NCBI GenBank assembly: GCA_029561505.1
Contig: JAKQXK010000322.1
Location: forward strand, 1 to 5,410
Length of the DNA stretch: 5,410 nucleotides
DNA from: Spirochaetota bacterium
GTDB taxonomy: Bacteria > Spirochaetota > Leptospiria > Turneriellales > Turneriellaceae
Direction: 5' to 3'
Shown: positions 1 to 4,726 of the stretch, piece after piece
Layout: every line of letters begins with the position of its first letter
Numbering within the stretch: the first letter of the stretch is position 1
Position numbers and translations under genes: made by a program
The notes under the pieces: model-generated
The model's database searches: none
What the model was told of the DNA's origin: nothing
What the model saw: only the letters and a program-made list of their open reading frames with translations

Positions 1-27
1 GTTTTACGATCATGTTTCGGTTTCTTG

Positions 28-60
28 GTCTGCCCTGCCGCCATCCATGGCGGGACAGAC
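28..60 (-). repeat. Second hairpin in the tRNA-Pro trailer
   Basis: An imperfect stem-loop lies just downstream of tRNA-Pro on the minus strand. The outer arm is GTCTG/CAGAC (28-32 with 56-60) and the inner arm CCGCC/GGCGG (38-42 with 49-53), with an asymmetric internal loop between them. No U-run follows it, so a standard intrinsic terminator is not supported. It may be a processing or stabilising element of the tRNA precursor. A hairpin in the corresponding place follows tRNA-Arg. Confidence 0.45.
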
Positions 61-81
61 CCCGACACCTCGTGTGTCGGG
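61..81 (-). repeat. Hairpin overlapping the tRNA-Pro 3' end
   Basis: A perfect 8-bp inverted repeat (61-68 with 74-81) encloses a 5-base loop; on the minus strand it reads CCCGACAC-ACGAG-GTGTCGGG. The first arm includes the last four acceptor-stem bases and the discriminator of tRNA-Pro, so this fold would compete with the acceptor stem in the precursor. The pairing is seen directly; any role in processing or termination is inference. Confidence 0.6.
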
Positions 82-148
82 CTGACTGGATTTGAACCAG
101 CGACCCCACGCCCCCCAGGCGTGTGCGCTACCACTGCGCCACAGCCCG
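77..148 (-). tRNA. tRNA-Pro (anticodon GGG)
   Basis: Read on the minus strand, the gene folds into a complete cloverleaf. The acceptor CGGGCTG/CAGCCCG has seven perfect pairs, the D stem is GCGC/GCGC around AGTGGTA, and the anticodon stem is CACGC/GCGTG. The T stem is GCTGG/CCAGT with loop TTCAAAT. The anticodon loop CTGGGGG places GGG at plus positions 114-116, so it reads CCC and, by wobble, CCU proline codons. The discriminator is A (77) and the next bases are CAC, so CCA is not encoded and must be added after transcription. A possible minus-strand promoter is TTTGCA, 17 bases, TAAAAA just upstream, but it is a weak match. Confidence 0.95.
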
Positions 149-181
149 CGATAGAGTTGAAGTTTTTACGCTTCAGACTGG

Positions 182-193
182 CGTTTGCAAACG
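182..193. repeat. 12-bp perfect palindrome CGTTTGCAAACG
   Basis: This self-complementary 12-mer lies between tRNA-Pro and folE. Its core GCGTTTGCA (181-189) also occurs in the arms of the terminator at 4621-4651. It could be a dimeric protein-binding site or a remnant of a terminator-like hairpin, since a T-run (197-201) follows on the plus strand. No protein gene on the plus strand ends nearby, so its purpose is unknown. Confidence 0.35.
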
Positions 194-199
194 GGCTTT

Positions 200-214
200 T
201 TGACATGGCGTCAA
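200..214. promoter_or_regulatory. TTGAC-N5-GTCAA palindrome, possible operator or overlapping -35 boxes
   Basis: TTGAC (200-204) and GTCAA (210-214) form a perfect inverted repeat with a 5-base spacer. On the plus strand it gives a consensus -35 box TTGACA (200-205) upstream of folE; on the minus strand it gives TTGACG pointing toward tRNA-Pro. No convincing -10 lies at normal spacing: TATGAT (219-224) is only 13 bases from the plus -35. It may be a divergent promoter region or a repressor site. This is a weak, sequence-only call. Confidence 0.3.
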
Positions 215-219
215 TCATT

Positions 220-269
220 ATGATAGCTTGGGGAGAACCCGCTCCCGCGGGTTCTCCCCAAGCTATCAT
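220..269. repeat. Perfect 23-bp inverted repeat upstream of folE
   Basis: The left arm (220-242) and right arm (247-269) are exact reverse complements around the 4-base centre TCCC (243-246). The arm core reads GCTTGGGGAGAACCCGC, so the RNA hairpin would be very stable on either strand. No T-run follows it in either direction, so it is not a canonical intrinsic terminator. It ends 32 bases before the folE ATG, and would lie in the 5' leader if transcription starts near the TTGACA at 200. It could be a leader regulatory hairpin, a factor-dependent terminator or attenuator, or a dispersed palindromic repeat. Confidence 0.75.
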
Positions 270-301
270 TGCCATACTGTCTACGAGACCAAGTGCGACT
301 T

Positions 302-841
302 ATGTTGATCAAAGATTGGCTATCTGCCAATATAACCAAAGATGGCCGCGCGCTCGAATGGTTTGACGATGAAGAGGCCGAGCCGCGCATACGCAAGGCC
401 TACCAAGAGCTGCTGAGTGGTTACACGATTGACCCTTCGGCGTTGCTGAAGACGACGCGCGAAATCGGCAAAGATGAAAAGTTTACGGGTTCGGTCACCG
501 TGCGCGATATTAATTATTTTTCGATCTGTGCCCACCACTTTTTGCCTTTCTACGGAAAGGTTGACATCACATACGAACCCGGTGAAATTATTATTGGCTT
601 GGGTAAGTTTCCGCGGTTGGTGCAGGCTTATTCGCGCCGTTTTCAGATTCAAGAAGATATGGTGAAGCAGATAGCCGAAGAAATCATGACGTCGGGCAAG
701 GCCAAAGGCGTCTACGTCAAATCGACAGGGCGCCACATGTGCATGTGCAGCCGCGGGCCTTCTGATCACACCGCCGAAACAGACACTGAATATGCGATGG
801 GCACGCTGCTGCAGCGTTATATGCAACAACCCCGCCGATGA
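302..841 (+). CDS. folE: GTP cyclohydrolase I
   Basis: The product converts GTP to 7,8-dihydroneopterin triphosphate plus formate, the first step of folate and pterin synthesis, in the cytoplasm. The 179-residue protein has the family core: the zinc site in SICAHHFLPF (Cys76, His78, His79) and the third zinc ligand Cys147 in HMCMCSRG, with His145 matching the catalytic histidine of E. coli FolE. GLGKFPRLVQ (99-108) and RFQIQE (113-118) are the helix and substrate-binding stretch. The usual RPQ is RFQ here, and Cys149 stands where E. coli has lysine. Length is near that of the short bacterial forms. ATG at 302 is preferred; in-frame TTG (269) and GTG (293) also exist, but TTG 269 lies inside the inverted repeat. 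No strong Shine-Dalgarno is visible. It leads a three-gene plus-strand cluster. Confidence 0.95.
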   Translation: MLIKDWLSANITKDGRALEWFDDEEAEPRIRKAYQELLSGYTIDPSALLKTTREIGKDEKFTGSVTVRDINYFSICAHHFLPFYGKVDITYEPGEIIIGLGKFPRLVQAYSRRFQIQEDMVKQIAEEIMTSGKAKGVYVKSTGRHMCMCSRGPSDHTAETDTEYAMGTLLQRYMQQPRR

Positions 842-865
842 GCTAACCGAGGCATTAGCGAAACG

Positions 866-1876
866 ATGACCGTTGTTTACCTTACAGACATACACGATAA
901 TTTCGCCGGGGTCAGCAGCGTACTGAACCAAACCTCGGCAGACCTGTACATACTTTCTGGCGACCTGACATACCATGCGTTCGGCAGCGATGACAATTTG
1001 TTTCGATTTATCGAACTGCAAGAGAAGATACGCGCGCGCTCAGAAAAAGGTACGTCGCCGTTTGACTCGCTGCACCTCGCTGAAGACATCGGCGGCGGGC
1101 TAAGACCCGATCTCTTGACCGCCAGCGAAGGCAAAGAATACCGTGAACTCGCGGCCGAAGCCCACCTTGAGCTGCGCCGCAAATATGAGACTCTCAACAA
1201 AGCGGTCGTCGCAACCCAAAAGACCTGCTTCATTATTCCCGGTAATTATGACATAGCGCTCGAGGGTACGGCCGTTGCAAAATTTAACCTGCACGAAAAA
1301 ACCGCAGAATTCGACGGGCTTAAATTCGCAGGTTATGGCAGCGCGCCGGTGTTCACACCGGGAATTCCAGAAGAACTGGCGGTTCCGTTCGAAGAAACAG
1401 GCAGCGGCACAAAACTTGTGAGCAAGCCGCGTGATTTTCTCAGCGGGGCAAATGCCGATATTTTTGTACTCCACAACCCCGCGTATGGCACTCTGGATAA
1501 ATTGCCGCGTTATGGCCACTGCGGCTCACACGGCCTCAGGCAGGCAATCGATGACGTGGCGCCACGGCTGGTGCTTTCGGGCCATGTGCATGAAAGTTTT
1601 GGTCTGTTGAAACTGGGTTCTACGTACTTTTTGAACCCGTCGAATTTCGGTGCGGTCGAAGCAATGGAAGGTAAACAACCCGGCGGCTATTTCGCGACAT
1701 TTCAGCTGCAGGTAGATACCGATGGCCAGAAATATCTGCGCGAAGTCAGCTGGAAACGCCTTATAGACGGCAACATTCGCGAAATCTGCAACGTGAAAAT
1801 CGACAAGAAGAACCGCGCAACCGAGACTGTGCTCGACGGCGATGAATATGCCGCGATGGGTAAGTTTCTGCTCTGA
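866..1876 (+). CDS. Calcineurin-like metallophosphoesterase
   Basis: This 336-residue cytoplasmic protein has the full order of metallophosphoesterase motifs. They are Asp8-x-His10 in LTDIHDNF, Gly32-Asp33 in LSGDLTYH, Gly126-Asn127 in IPGNYD, His203 in FVLHNP, and His240-x-His242 in LSGHVHES. These should bind two metal ions and hydrolyse a phosphomonoester or phosphodiester. The usual GNHD motif is GNYD, so the typical acid-base histidine is replaced by Tyr128, as happens in some Icc-related branches. About 90 residues between GDL and GNYD form a charged, probably helical insertion, and the part after residue 265 is beyond the core. It starts 24 bp after folE with GAGG (849-852) rather far upstream. 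Substrate is unknown; a pterin phosphate is possible from context only. Confidence 0.88.
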   Translation: MTVVYLTDIHDNFAGVSSVLNQTSADLYILSGDLTYHAFGSDDNLFRFIELQEKIRARSEKGTSPFDSLHLAEDIGGGLRPDLLTASEGKEYRELAAEAHLELRRKYETLNKAVVATQKTCFIIPGNYDIALEGTAVAKFNLHEKTAEFDGLKFAGYGSAPVFTPGIPEELAVPFEETGSGTKLVSKPRDFLSGANADIFVLHNPAYGTLDKLPRYGHCGSHGLRQAIDDVAPRLVLSGHVHESFGLLKLGSTYFLNPSNFGAVEAMEGKQPGGYFATFQLQVDTDGQKYLREVSWKRLIDGNIREICNVKIDKKNRATETVLDGDEYAAMGKFLL

Positions 1877-1878
1877 CA

Positions 1879-2562
1879 ATGCGCAACCCTTTTCCCGAAA
1901 ACGAGACGTTTCGCAAGTTTCTGGGTCTTAAAGATTATTTTCGTAATTTCACCACACAAGAAACAATGCAGCGCACCCGCGAGCTCGCGCGGGCAGCGAG
2001 ACTGATACAATCGACCGGAGAAAAAATTTCGTTCGATCTTCTGGGTTCGGTTAATTTTGGCATGGCGGTCGAAAACTCAGACGTCGACATCGTCATGTAC
2101 CTCGATTGCGGGCATGACGAAGAGGCGCGCTATGACAACACGCCGATGCTGCGCATCTACGAATCGCTTTTTTTCGCGACGATTCTCAAAGAAATCAGCC
2201 ACAATCCGTTCAAACTGCAAATTGTCGATTTTATCAACCTGCGCCGCCTCGATCGCGCAATCAAAGAGCCCGGTTTTGACGATGACATTCTCGCGAGGTT
2301 TGTTTTCTACCGCACCATCTGCCGCGGTGTAAATAAACTGCCGATTCGCAAATACGAACAGGCGATATCAGGTAATAAAGAGCTGTTTAAGCGTATTGAA
2401 GAGCACCTGACGATGGCGCTGGTTGAATTCACCCGCTCGTCGAGTCACCGCATGTCGTTCAATAAATATGTTTCGCGCCTCAAAGAACAGAATATCAAGA
2501 TACCACCGTCGATGCTCGAAAAAATTCAGGAATACCTGGACGTCTCTGACAAACCGGCGTAG
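1879..2562 (+). CDS. Small pol-beta-type nucleotidyltransferase
   Basis: This 227-residue protein carries the nucleotidyltransferase signature: Gly56-Ser57, Gly61 and the metal-binding pair Asp68-x-Asp70 in GSVNFGMAVENSDVDIVMYL. A likely third carboxylate is Asp117 in the predicted strand KLQIVDFI. Such proteins transfer a nucleotide to RNA, protein, antibiotic or a small molecule. The motif spacing resembles the minimal and poly(A)/terminal-uridylyl branches, but the family cannot be fixed from sequence alone. The C-terminal third (about 150-225) is rich in Lys, Arg and Glu and probably helical, and could be a substrate-binding part. The ATG lies 2 bp after the phosphoesterase stop, so translational coupling is likely. 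No CCA-adding enzyme signature was found, and no HEPN antitoxin partner is adjacent. Function unknown. Confidence 0.85.
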   Translation: MRNPFPENETFRKFLGLKDYFRNFTTQETMQRTRELARAARLIQSTGEKISFDLLGSVNFGMAVENSDVDIVMYLDCGHDEEARYDNTPMLRIYESLFFATILKEISHNPFKLQIVDFINLRRLDRAIKEPGFDDDILARFVFYRTICRGVNKLPIRKYEQAISGNKELFKRIEEHLTMALVEFTRSSSHRMSFNKYVSRLKEQNIKIPPSMLEKIQEYLDVSDKPA

Positions 2563-2572
2563 CCGGTTTGTC
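2548..2572 (+). terminator. Hairpin at the end of the folE cluster
   Basis: An 11-bp perfect stem (2548-2558 with 2562-2572) closes a GTA loop. The nucleotidyltransferase TAG stop (2560-2562) sits at its tip. Only a short TTTGT lies in the distal arm and no clean U-run follows, so it may work with the adjacent second hairpin rather than as a textbook terminator. Position between convergent genes supports a termination or mRNA 3'-end role. Confidence 0.55.
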
Positions 2573-2614
2573 TGCCTAAGCGTCAAATCGCTGAAGCGAG
2601 TCTACGCTTAGGCA
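2573..2614. terminator. Second hairpin between convergent genes
   Basis: TGCCTAAGCGT (2573-2583) pairs perfectly with ACGCTTAGGCA (2604-2614), and an inner TCGC/GCGA stem (2588-2591 with 2596-2599) caps it. On the minus strand it begins 4 bases after the lysA stop, so it is the likely lysA 3' end; it is also downstream of the plus-strand cluster. No T-run of five or more flanks it. A shared bidirectional terminator is the most reasonable reading. Confidence 0.6.
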
Positions 2615-2618
2615 ATTC

Positions 2619-3893
2619 TTACATTAATTCGTTCGCGAGCAACTGCTCGAGAGTTTGTGGTTTGCGAATAATGCGGATATCTCCCTTTTCTGTCAGCAGC
2701 AGCTCTGGTATCAGAGGCCGCGAGTTGAAAGTAGAACTCATGACCGAACCGTAAGCACCCGCGAAGCCAATCGCAAGCCAGTCTTTTTCTGCAAGCGCGC
2801 TCATCTCGCGCCCGTGCGCAAAGGTGTCGGTCGATTCGCAGACAGGGCCGACGATGTCATATTTCTTGATTTCGCTGCGGCGCGTTACGGGCAATATTGG
2901 GTGATACGCTTCGTAAAGCATCGGCCGAATCAGGTCGTTCATCGCCGCATCGATGATCGCGATCGTCTTACCCGTGCGCTCTTTCAGATGCCGCACCTGC
3001 GAAGCCAGAATACCCAATGGTGCAGATATGAACCGGCCCGGTTCAAAGTGCATCTCTGTCTCATTGGCAAAAAGACCATGCACCGCTTTTGCGAGTGCCG
3101 CAAAATCAAAATTAACCGCGTTGCCTTCAAGCTGCTGATAATCTACACCGAAACCACCACCCAACGATACGTATTCGGGTTTTGCACCGAGAGCGTCGCT
3201 GGCGATGGTGAATTTCTGCTTCAGGTATTCAGCGGTTTTTAAATAGGGCGCGACGTCGAAAATCTGCGAGCCAATGTGCGCCTGCAGGCCCACGAGTTTC
3301 AGCGACGGTGAAGCCTTCACGATCTGCAGCGCCTGGGCAAAATCGGCTTCGCTGAGGCCGAATTTGTTTTCTTCTTTGCCGGTCGTGATGTGGCGGTGCG
3401 TGTCGACCTCTACGTCAGGGTTTAGCCTGAAACTGACAGCACCTGTGACGCCTTTTTCGGCGGCAATACGGGCAATGTCGCGCAGCTCGGCAATGCTCTC
3501 GACGTGAAAGCTGCGAATACCGAGATCTAAACCAACGGCAATTTCGGCCTCGCTCTTGCCGACACCGGCAAACACGATTTTCTGTGGGGTGAAACCGGCC
3601 TTCAGCGCGCGATAGAGTTCACCGCCAGAGACGACGTCTGCTCCAAAACGCTCATGTGCGGCAATGAGCGAAAGCAGTGAAAGATTCGATTGTGATTTGA
3701 CGGAAAAATAAAACTTACAGCCGGGCAACCCCTCTTCGAGAAGCCGCAGGCGCTCGCTGAGCAGTGCCTCTTGGTAAACCCAGAATGGGCCGGTGTAATG
3801 GTGCTTTTCGGCAAGCTCTTTCGCCATGCGTTGGAGCAACGGGGCGACATCGCGGCCATGCCAGTTCAGCTGATTATTATGGTATGAGAACAT
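2619..3893 (-). CDS. lysA: Diaminopimelate decarboxylase
   Basis: This PLP enzyme of the alanine racemase-like fold decarboxylates meso-diaminopimelate to L-lysine, the last step of lysine synthesis. At 424 residues it matches the family length. The PLP lysine is Lys66 in FYFSVKSQSN. Other marks are GADVVSGGEL (84-93), HIGSQ with His206, the phosphate-binding GGGFG (245-249), EPGR (284-287), the partner-subunit active-site motif CESTD with Cys352, and AGAYG with Tyr381. The start at 3893 fits the family's usual N-terminus (FSYHNNQLNWHG). However, there is no Shine-Dalgarno: only 11 bases separate the ATG from the preceding hairpin. The gene lies 49 bp downstream of the peroxiredoxin gene on the same strand and converges on the folE cluster. 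PLP-dependent ornithine or arginine decarboxylases share the fold, but the motif set favours LysA. Confidence 0.93.
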   Translation of the reverse strand: MFSYHNNQLNWHGRDVAPLLQRMAKELAEKHHYTGPFWVYQEALLSERLRLLEEGLPGCKFYFSVKSQSNLSLLSLIAAHERFGADVVSGGELYRALKAGFTPQKIVFAGVGKSEAEIAVGLDLGIRSFHVESIAELRDIARIAAEKGVTGAVSFRLNPDVEVDTHRHITTGKEENKFGLSEADFAQALQIVKASPSLKLVGLQAHIGSQIFDVAPYLKTAEYLKQKFTIASDALGAKPEYVSLGGGFGVDYQQLEGNAVNFDFAALAKAVHGLFANETEMHFEPGRFISAPLGILASQVRHLKERTGKTIAIIDAAMNDLIRPMLYEAYHPILPVTRRSEIKKYDIVGPVCESTDTFAHGREMSALAEKDWLAIGFAGAYGSVMSSTFNSRPLIPELLLTEKGDIRIIRKPQTLEQLLANELM

Positions 3894-3904
3894 GTGGTAT
3901 GAAT

Positions 3905-3933
3905 AGCTGGTTGTGGCACAGCCACAACCAACT
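3905..3933 (-). terminator. Hairpin between the peroxiredoxin gene and lysA
   Basis: TGGTTGTGGC (3908-3917) pairs perfectly with GCCACAACCA (3921-3930) around ACA, and the stem extends to 13 bp on the minus strand through one G-U pair. It is followed on the minus strand only by AUUCAU, so the U-run is poor. It probably marks the peroxiredoxin transcript end or partial termination before lysA. Because it ends 11 bases before the lysA ATG it could also influence lysA translation. Confidence 0.6.
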
Positions 3934-3942
3934 ATCGATATT

Positions 3943-4533
3943 TTATTTTGCGACTTTCGCGAAGTATTCTTTCGAACCCTTCGTGTCAGCTTTCATTGAA
4001 GATGAGCCGGGTGTCCAGTTTGCGGGGCAAACTTCACCGGGGTGCGTTTCTGCAAATTGGTCGGCCTGAACGGTACGCAGAACTTCATCAATGTTACGCC
4101 CTACGTTGTTGTTGTTCACCGTCGCCGATTTGAGGTTGCCGTTGCCGTCGATGATGAAAACGCCGCGCAGCGCGATGCCGGCCTCTTCGATCAGCACGCC
4201 GTAACTGCGCGCGATATCTTTAGTGATGTCGGCAAGAATCGGATATTTGATTTCACCGATACCGCCTTTGTCGCGTGGCACTTCTGACCAGGCCAGGTGG
4301 CTGAATTTGCTGTCGACCGAGCAACCGATTACCTGCGCGCCGAGCTTCTCAAATTCTGCGGCCTTGTCAGAGAACGCTATGATTTCTGTCGGGCAAACAA
4401 AAGTGAAGTCGAGTGGGTAGAAAAAAAGTACAACGTACTTGCCTTTGTAATCACTCAGTGAAATATCTTTAAAATCTTTACCGACGAGCGCAGTTGCCTT
4501 AAACTCGGGGGCTTTTTTACCAATCATTAACAT
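3943..4533 (-). CDS. Typical 2-Cys peroxiredoxin (AhpC/Prx1 type)
   Basis: The product reduces hydrogen peroxide, organic peroxides and probably peroxynitrite in the cytoplasm and is recycled by thioredoxin or AhpF-like reductants. The 196-residue protein has the peroxidatic site Pro40-x3-Thr44-x2-Cys47 in [12 protein letters not shown], the active-site Arg123, and the resolving Cys169 in GEVCPANW. It also has GGIG (90-93) and a C-terminal Tyr190-Phe191, the pair associated with hyperoxidation-sensitive Prx1-type enzymes. The start at 4533 is fixed by a strong Shine-Dalgarno TAAGGAG (4539-4545) five bases upstream. An ATG two codons later would lie too far from it. No ahpF is adjacent in this window. 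The symbol ahpC is often used for such genes but the sequence is of the Prx1 type, so none is assigned. Confidence 0.96.
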   Translation of the reverse strand: MLMIGKKAPEFKATALVGKDFKDISLSDYKGKYVVLFFYPLDFTFVCPTEIIAFSDKAAEFEKLGAQVIGCSVDSKFSHLAWSEVPRDKGGIGEIKYPILADITKDIARSYGVLIEEAGIALRGVFIIDGNGNLKSATVNNNNVGRNIDEVLRTVQADQFAETHPGEVCPANWTPGSSSMKADTKGSKEYFAKVAK

Positions 4534-4538
4534 AGAAA

Positions 4539-4545
4539 CTCCTTA
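4539..4545 (-). promoter_or_regulatory. Strong ribosome binding site of the peroxiredoxin gene
   Basis: The minus strand reads TAAGGAG, complementary to the 16S rRNA 3' end, with 5 bases to the ATG. It is by far the best Shine-Dalgarno in the window and suggests high expression, in contrast with lysA and folE. It abuts a TATAAT (4545-4550), which is too close to be a normal -10 for a transcript keeping this site. Confidence 0.85.
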
Positions 4546-4575
4546 TTATACTTAGTCTTTTATTGAACTGAGTAG

Positions 4576-4605
4576 AAGATACATTTATTCGGGCCCGTTG
4601 CACAA
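4576..4605 (-). promoter_or_regulatory. Possible promoter of the peroxiredoxin gene
   Basis: On the minus strand TTGTGC (4605-4600), an 18-base spacer and TATCTT (4581-4576) give a moderate sigma-70-like match. Transcription would start near 4569, leaving a leader of about 35 bases that includes the strong ribosome site. The region 4534-4615 is AT-rich compared with its surroundings. No clear Fur/PerR palindrome was found. Confidence 0.35.
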
Positions 4606-4614
4606 GAAAAATTT

Positions 4615-4657
4615 AAAAAACCAGCGTTTGCAGCTACGCTGCAAACGCTGGTTTTTT
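4615..4657. terminator. Strong bidirectional intrinsic terminator
   Basis: CCAGCGTTTGCAGC (4621-4634) pairs perfectly with GCTGCAAACGCTGG (4638-4651) around a 3-base loop, flanked by six As (4615-4620) and six Ts (4652-4657). On the minus strand the hairpin is followed by U6 and more U-rich sequence, so it ends the tRNA-Arg transcript and insulates the peroxiredoxin promoter. It would also act on plus-strand readthrough. Confidence 0.9.
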
Positions 4658-4659
4658 CT

Positions 4660-4674
4660 CTCGTGTGCGGCTGG
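4660..4674 (-). repeat. Partial copy of the tRNA-Arg 3' end
   Basis: On the minus strand CCAGCCGCACACGAG repeats the tRNA-Arg 3' end and first trailer bases (4717-4731, CCAGCCGCACATGAG) with one mismatch in 15, offset by 57 bp. Nine bases match mature tRNA sequence and the rest match the trailer. It lies between the trailer hairpin and the terminator. It could be a remnant of a tandem duplication or an attachment-site-like repeat. Confidence 0.6.
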
Positions 4675-4716
4675 TTAGCGCACAAAGGGCATCCGTGCCC
4701 GCGCTAACCTACGCAC
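4665..4716 (-). repeat. Long structured hairpin in the tRNA-Arg trailer
   Basis: The core is GGTTAGCGC/GCGCTAACC (4673-4681 with 4701-4709), followed inward by a 5-base bulge (4682-4686) and GGGCA/TGCCC (4687-4691 with 4696-4700) around TCCG. An outer GTGCG/CGCAC pair (4665-4669 with 4712-4716) can extend it. It sits between tRNA-Arg and the terminator and would be part of the tRNA precursor. Role unknown; a processing element, small stable RNA or palindromic repeat are possible. Confidence 0.65.
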
Positions 4717-4726
4717 CTCATGTGCG
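4712..4726 (-). repeat. Hairpin overlapping the tRNA-Arg 3' end
   Basis: The minus strand reads CGCAC-ATGAG-GTGCG, a perfect 5-bp stem whose first arm is the last three acceptor bases, the discriminator and one trailer base. Layout and loop (AYGAG) match the hairpin at the tRNA-Pro 3' end. Its CGCAC/GTGCG arms are also usable by the longer trailer hairpin, so the two folds exclude one another. Confidence 0.5.

Noticed and set aside
149..301. Known riboswitch (folate or preQ1 type) before folE
   Set aside because: I see no conserved core of these classes; the only strong structure is the simple inverted repeat.
25..366. Open frame across tRNA-Pro giving a plausible-looking 113-residue protein
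   Set aside because: It reads through the tRNA in antisense, across the perfect inverted repeat and into folE in another frame; it is a common spurious frame opposite tRNA genes.
320..1021. Long minus-strand open frame (233 codons) opposite folE
   Set aside because: It is the antisense shadow of folE and of the start of the phosphoesterase gene, both of which carry clear family motifs; the shadow shows none.
2236..2262. LRRLD in the nucleotidyltransferase as the RRD motif of CCA-adding enzymes
   Set aside because: The surrounding signature of class II CCA enzymes is absent and the spacing from the catalytic motif is wrong; the match looks accidental.
2655..3242. Plus-strand open frame (195 codons) inside lysA
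   Set aside because: It lies entirely opposite lysA, whose PLP and active-site motifs are unambiguous.
4545..4550. Consensus TATAAT on the minus strand before the peroxiredoxin gene as its -10 box
   Set aside because: It overlaps the Shine-Dalgarno, so transcription would start past the ribosome site, and no -35 box lies at proper spacing.
4534..4614. PerR/Fur-type operator upstream of the peroxiredoxin gene
   Set aside because: The AT-rich stretch has only a TATAATAA half-site and no inverted partner at the expected spacing.
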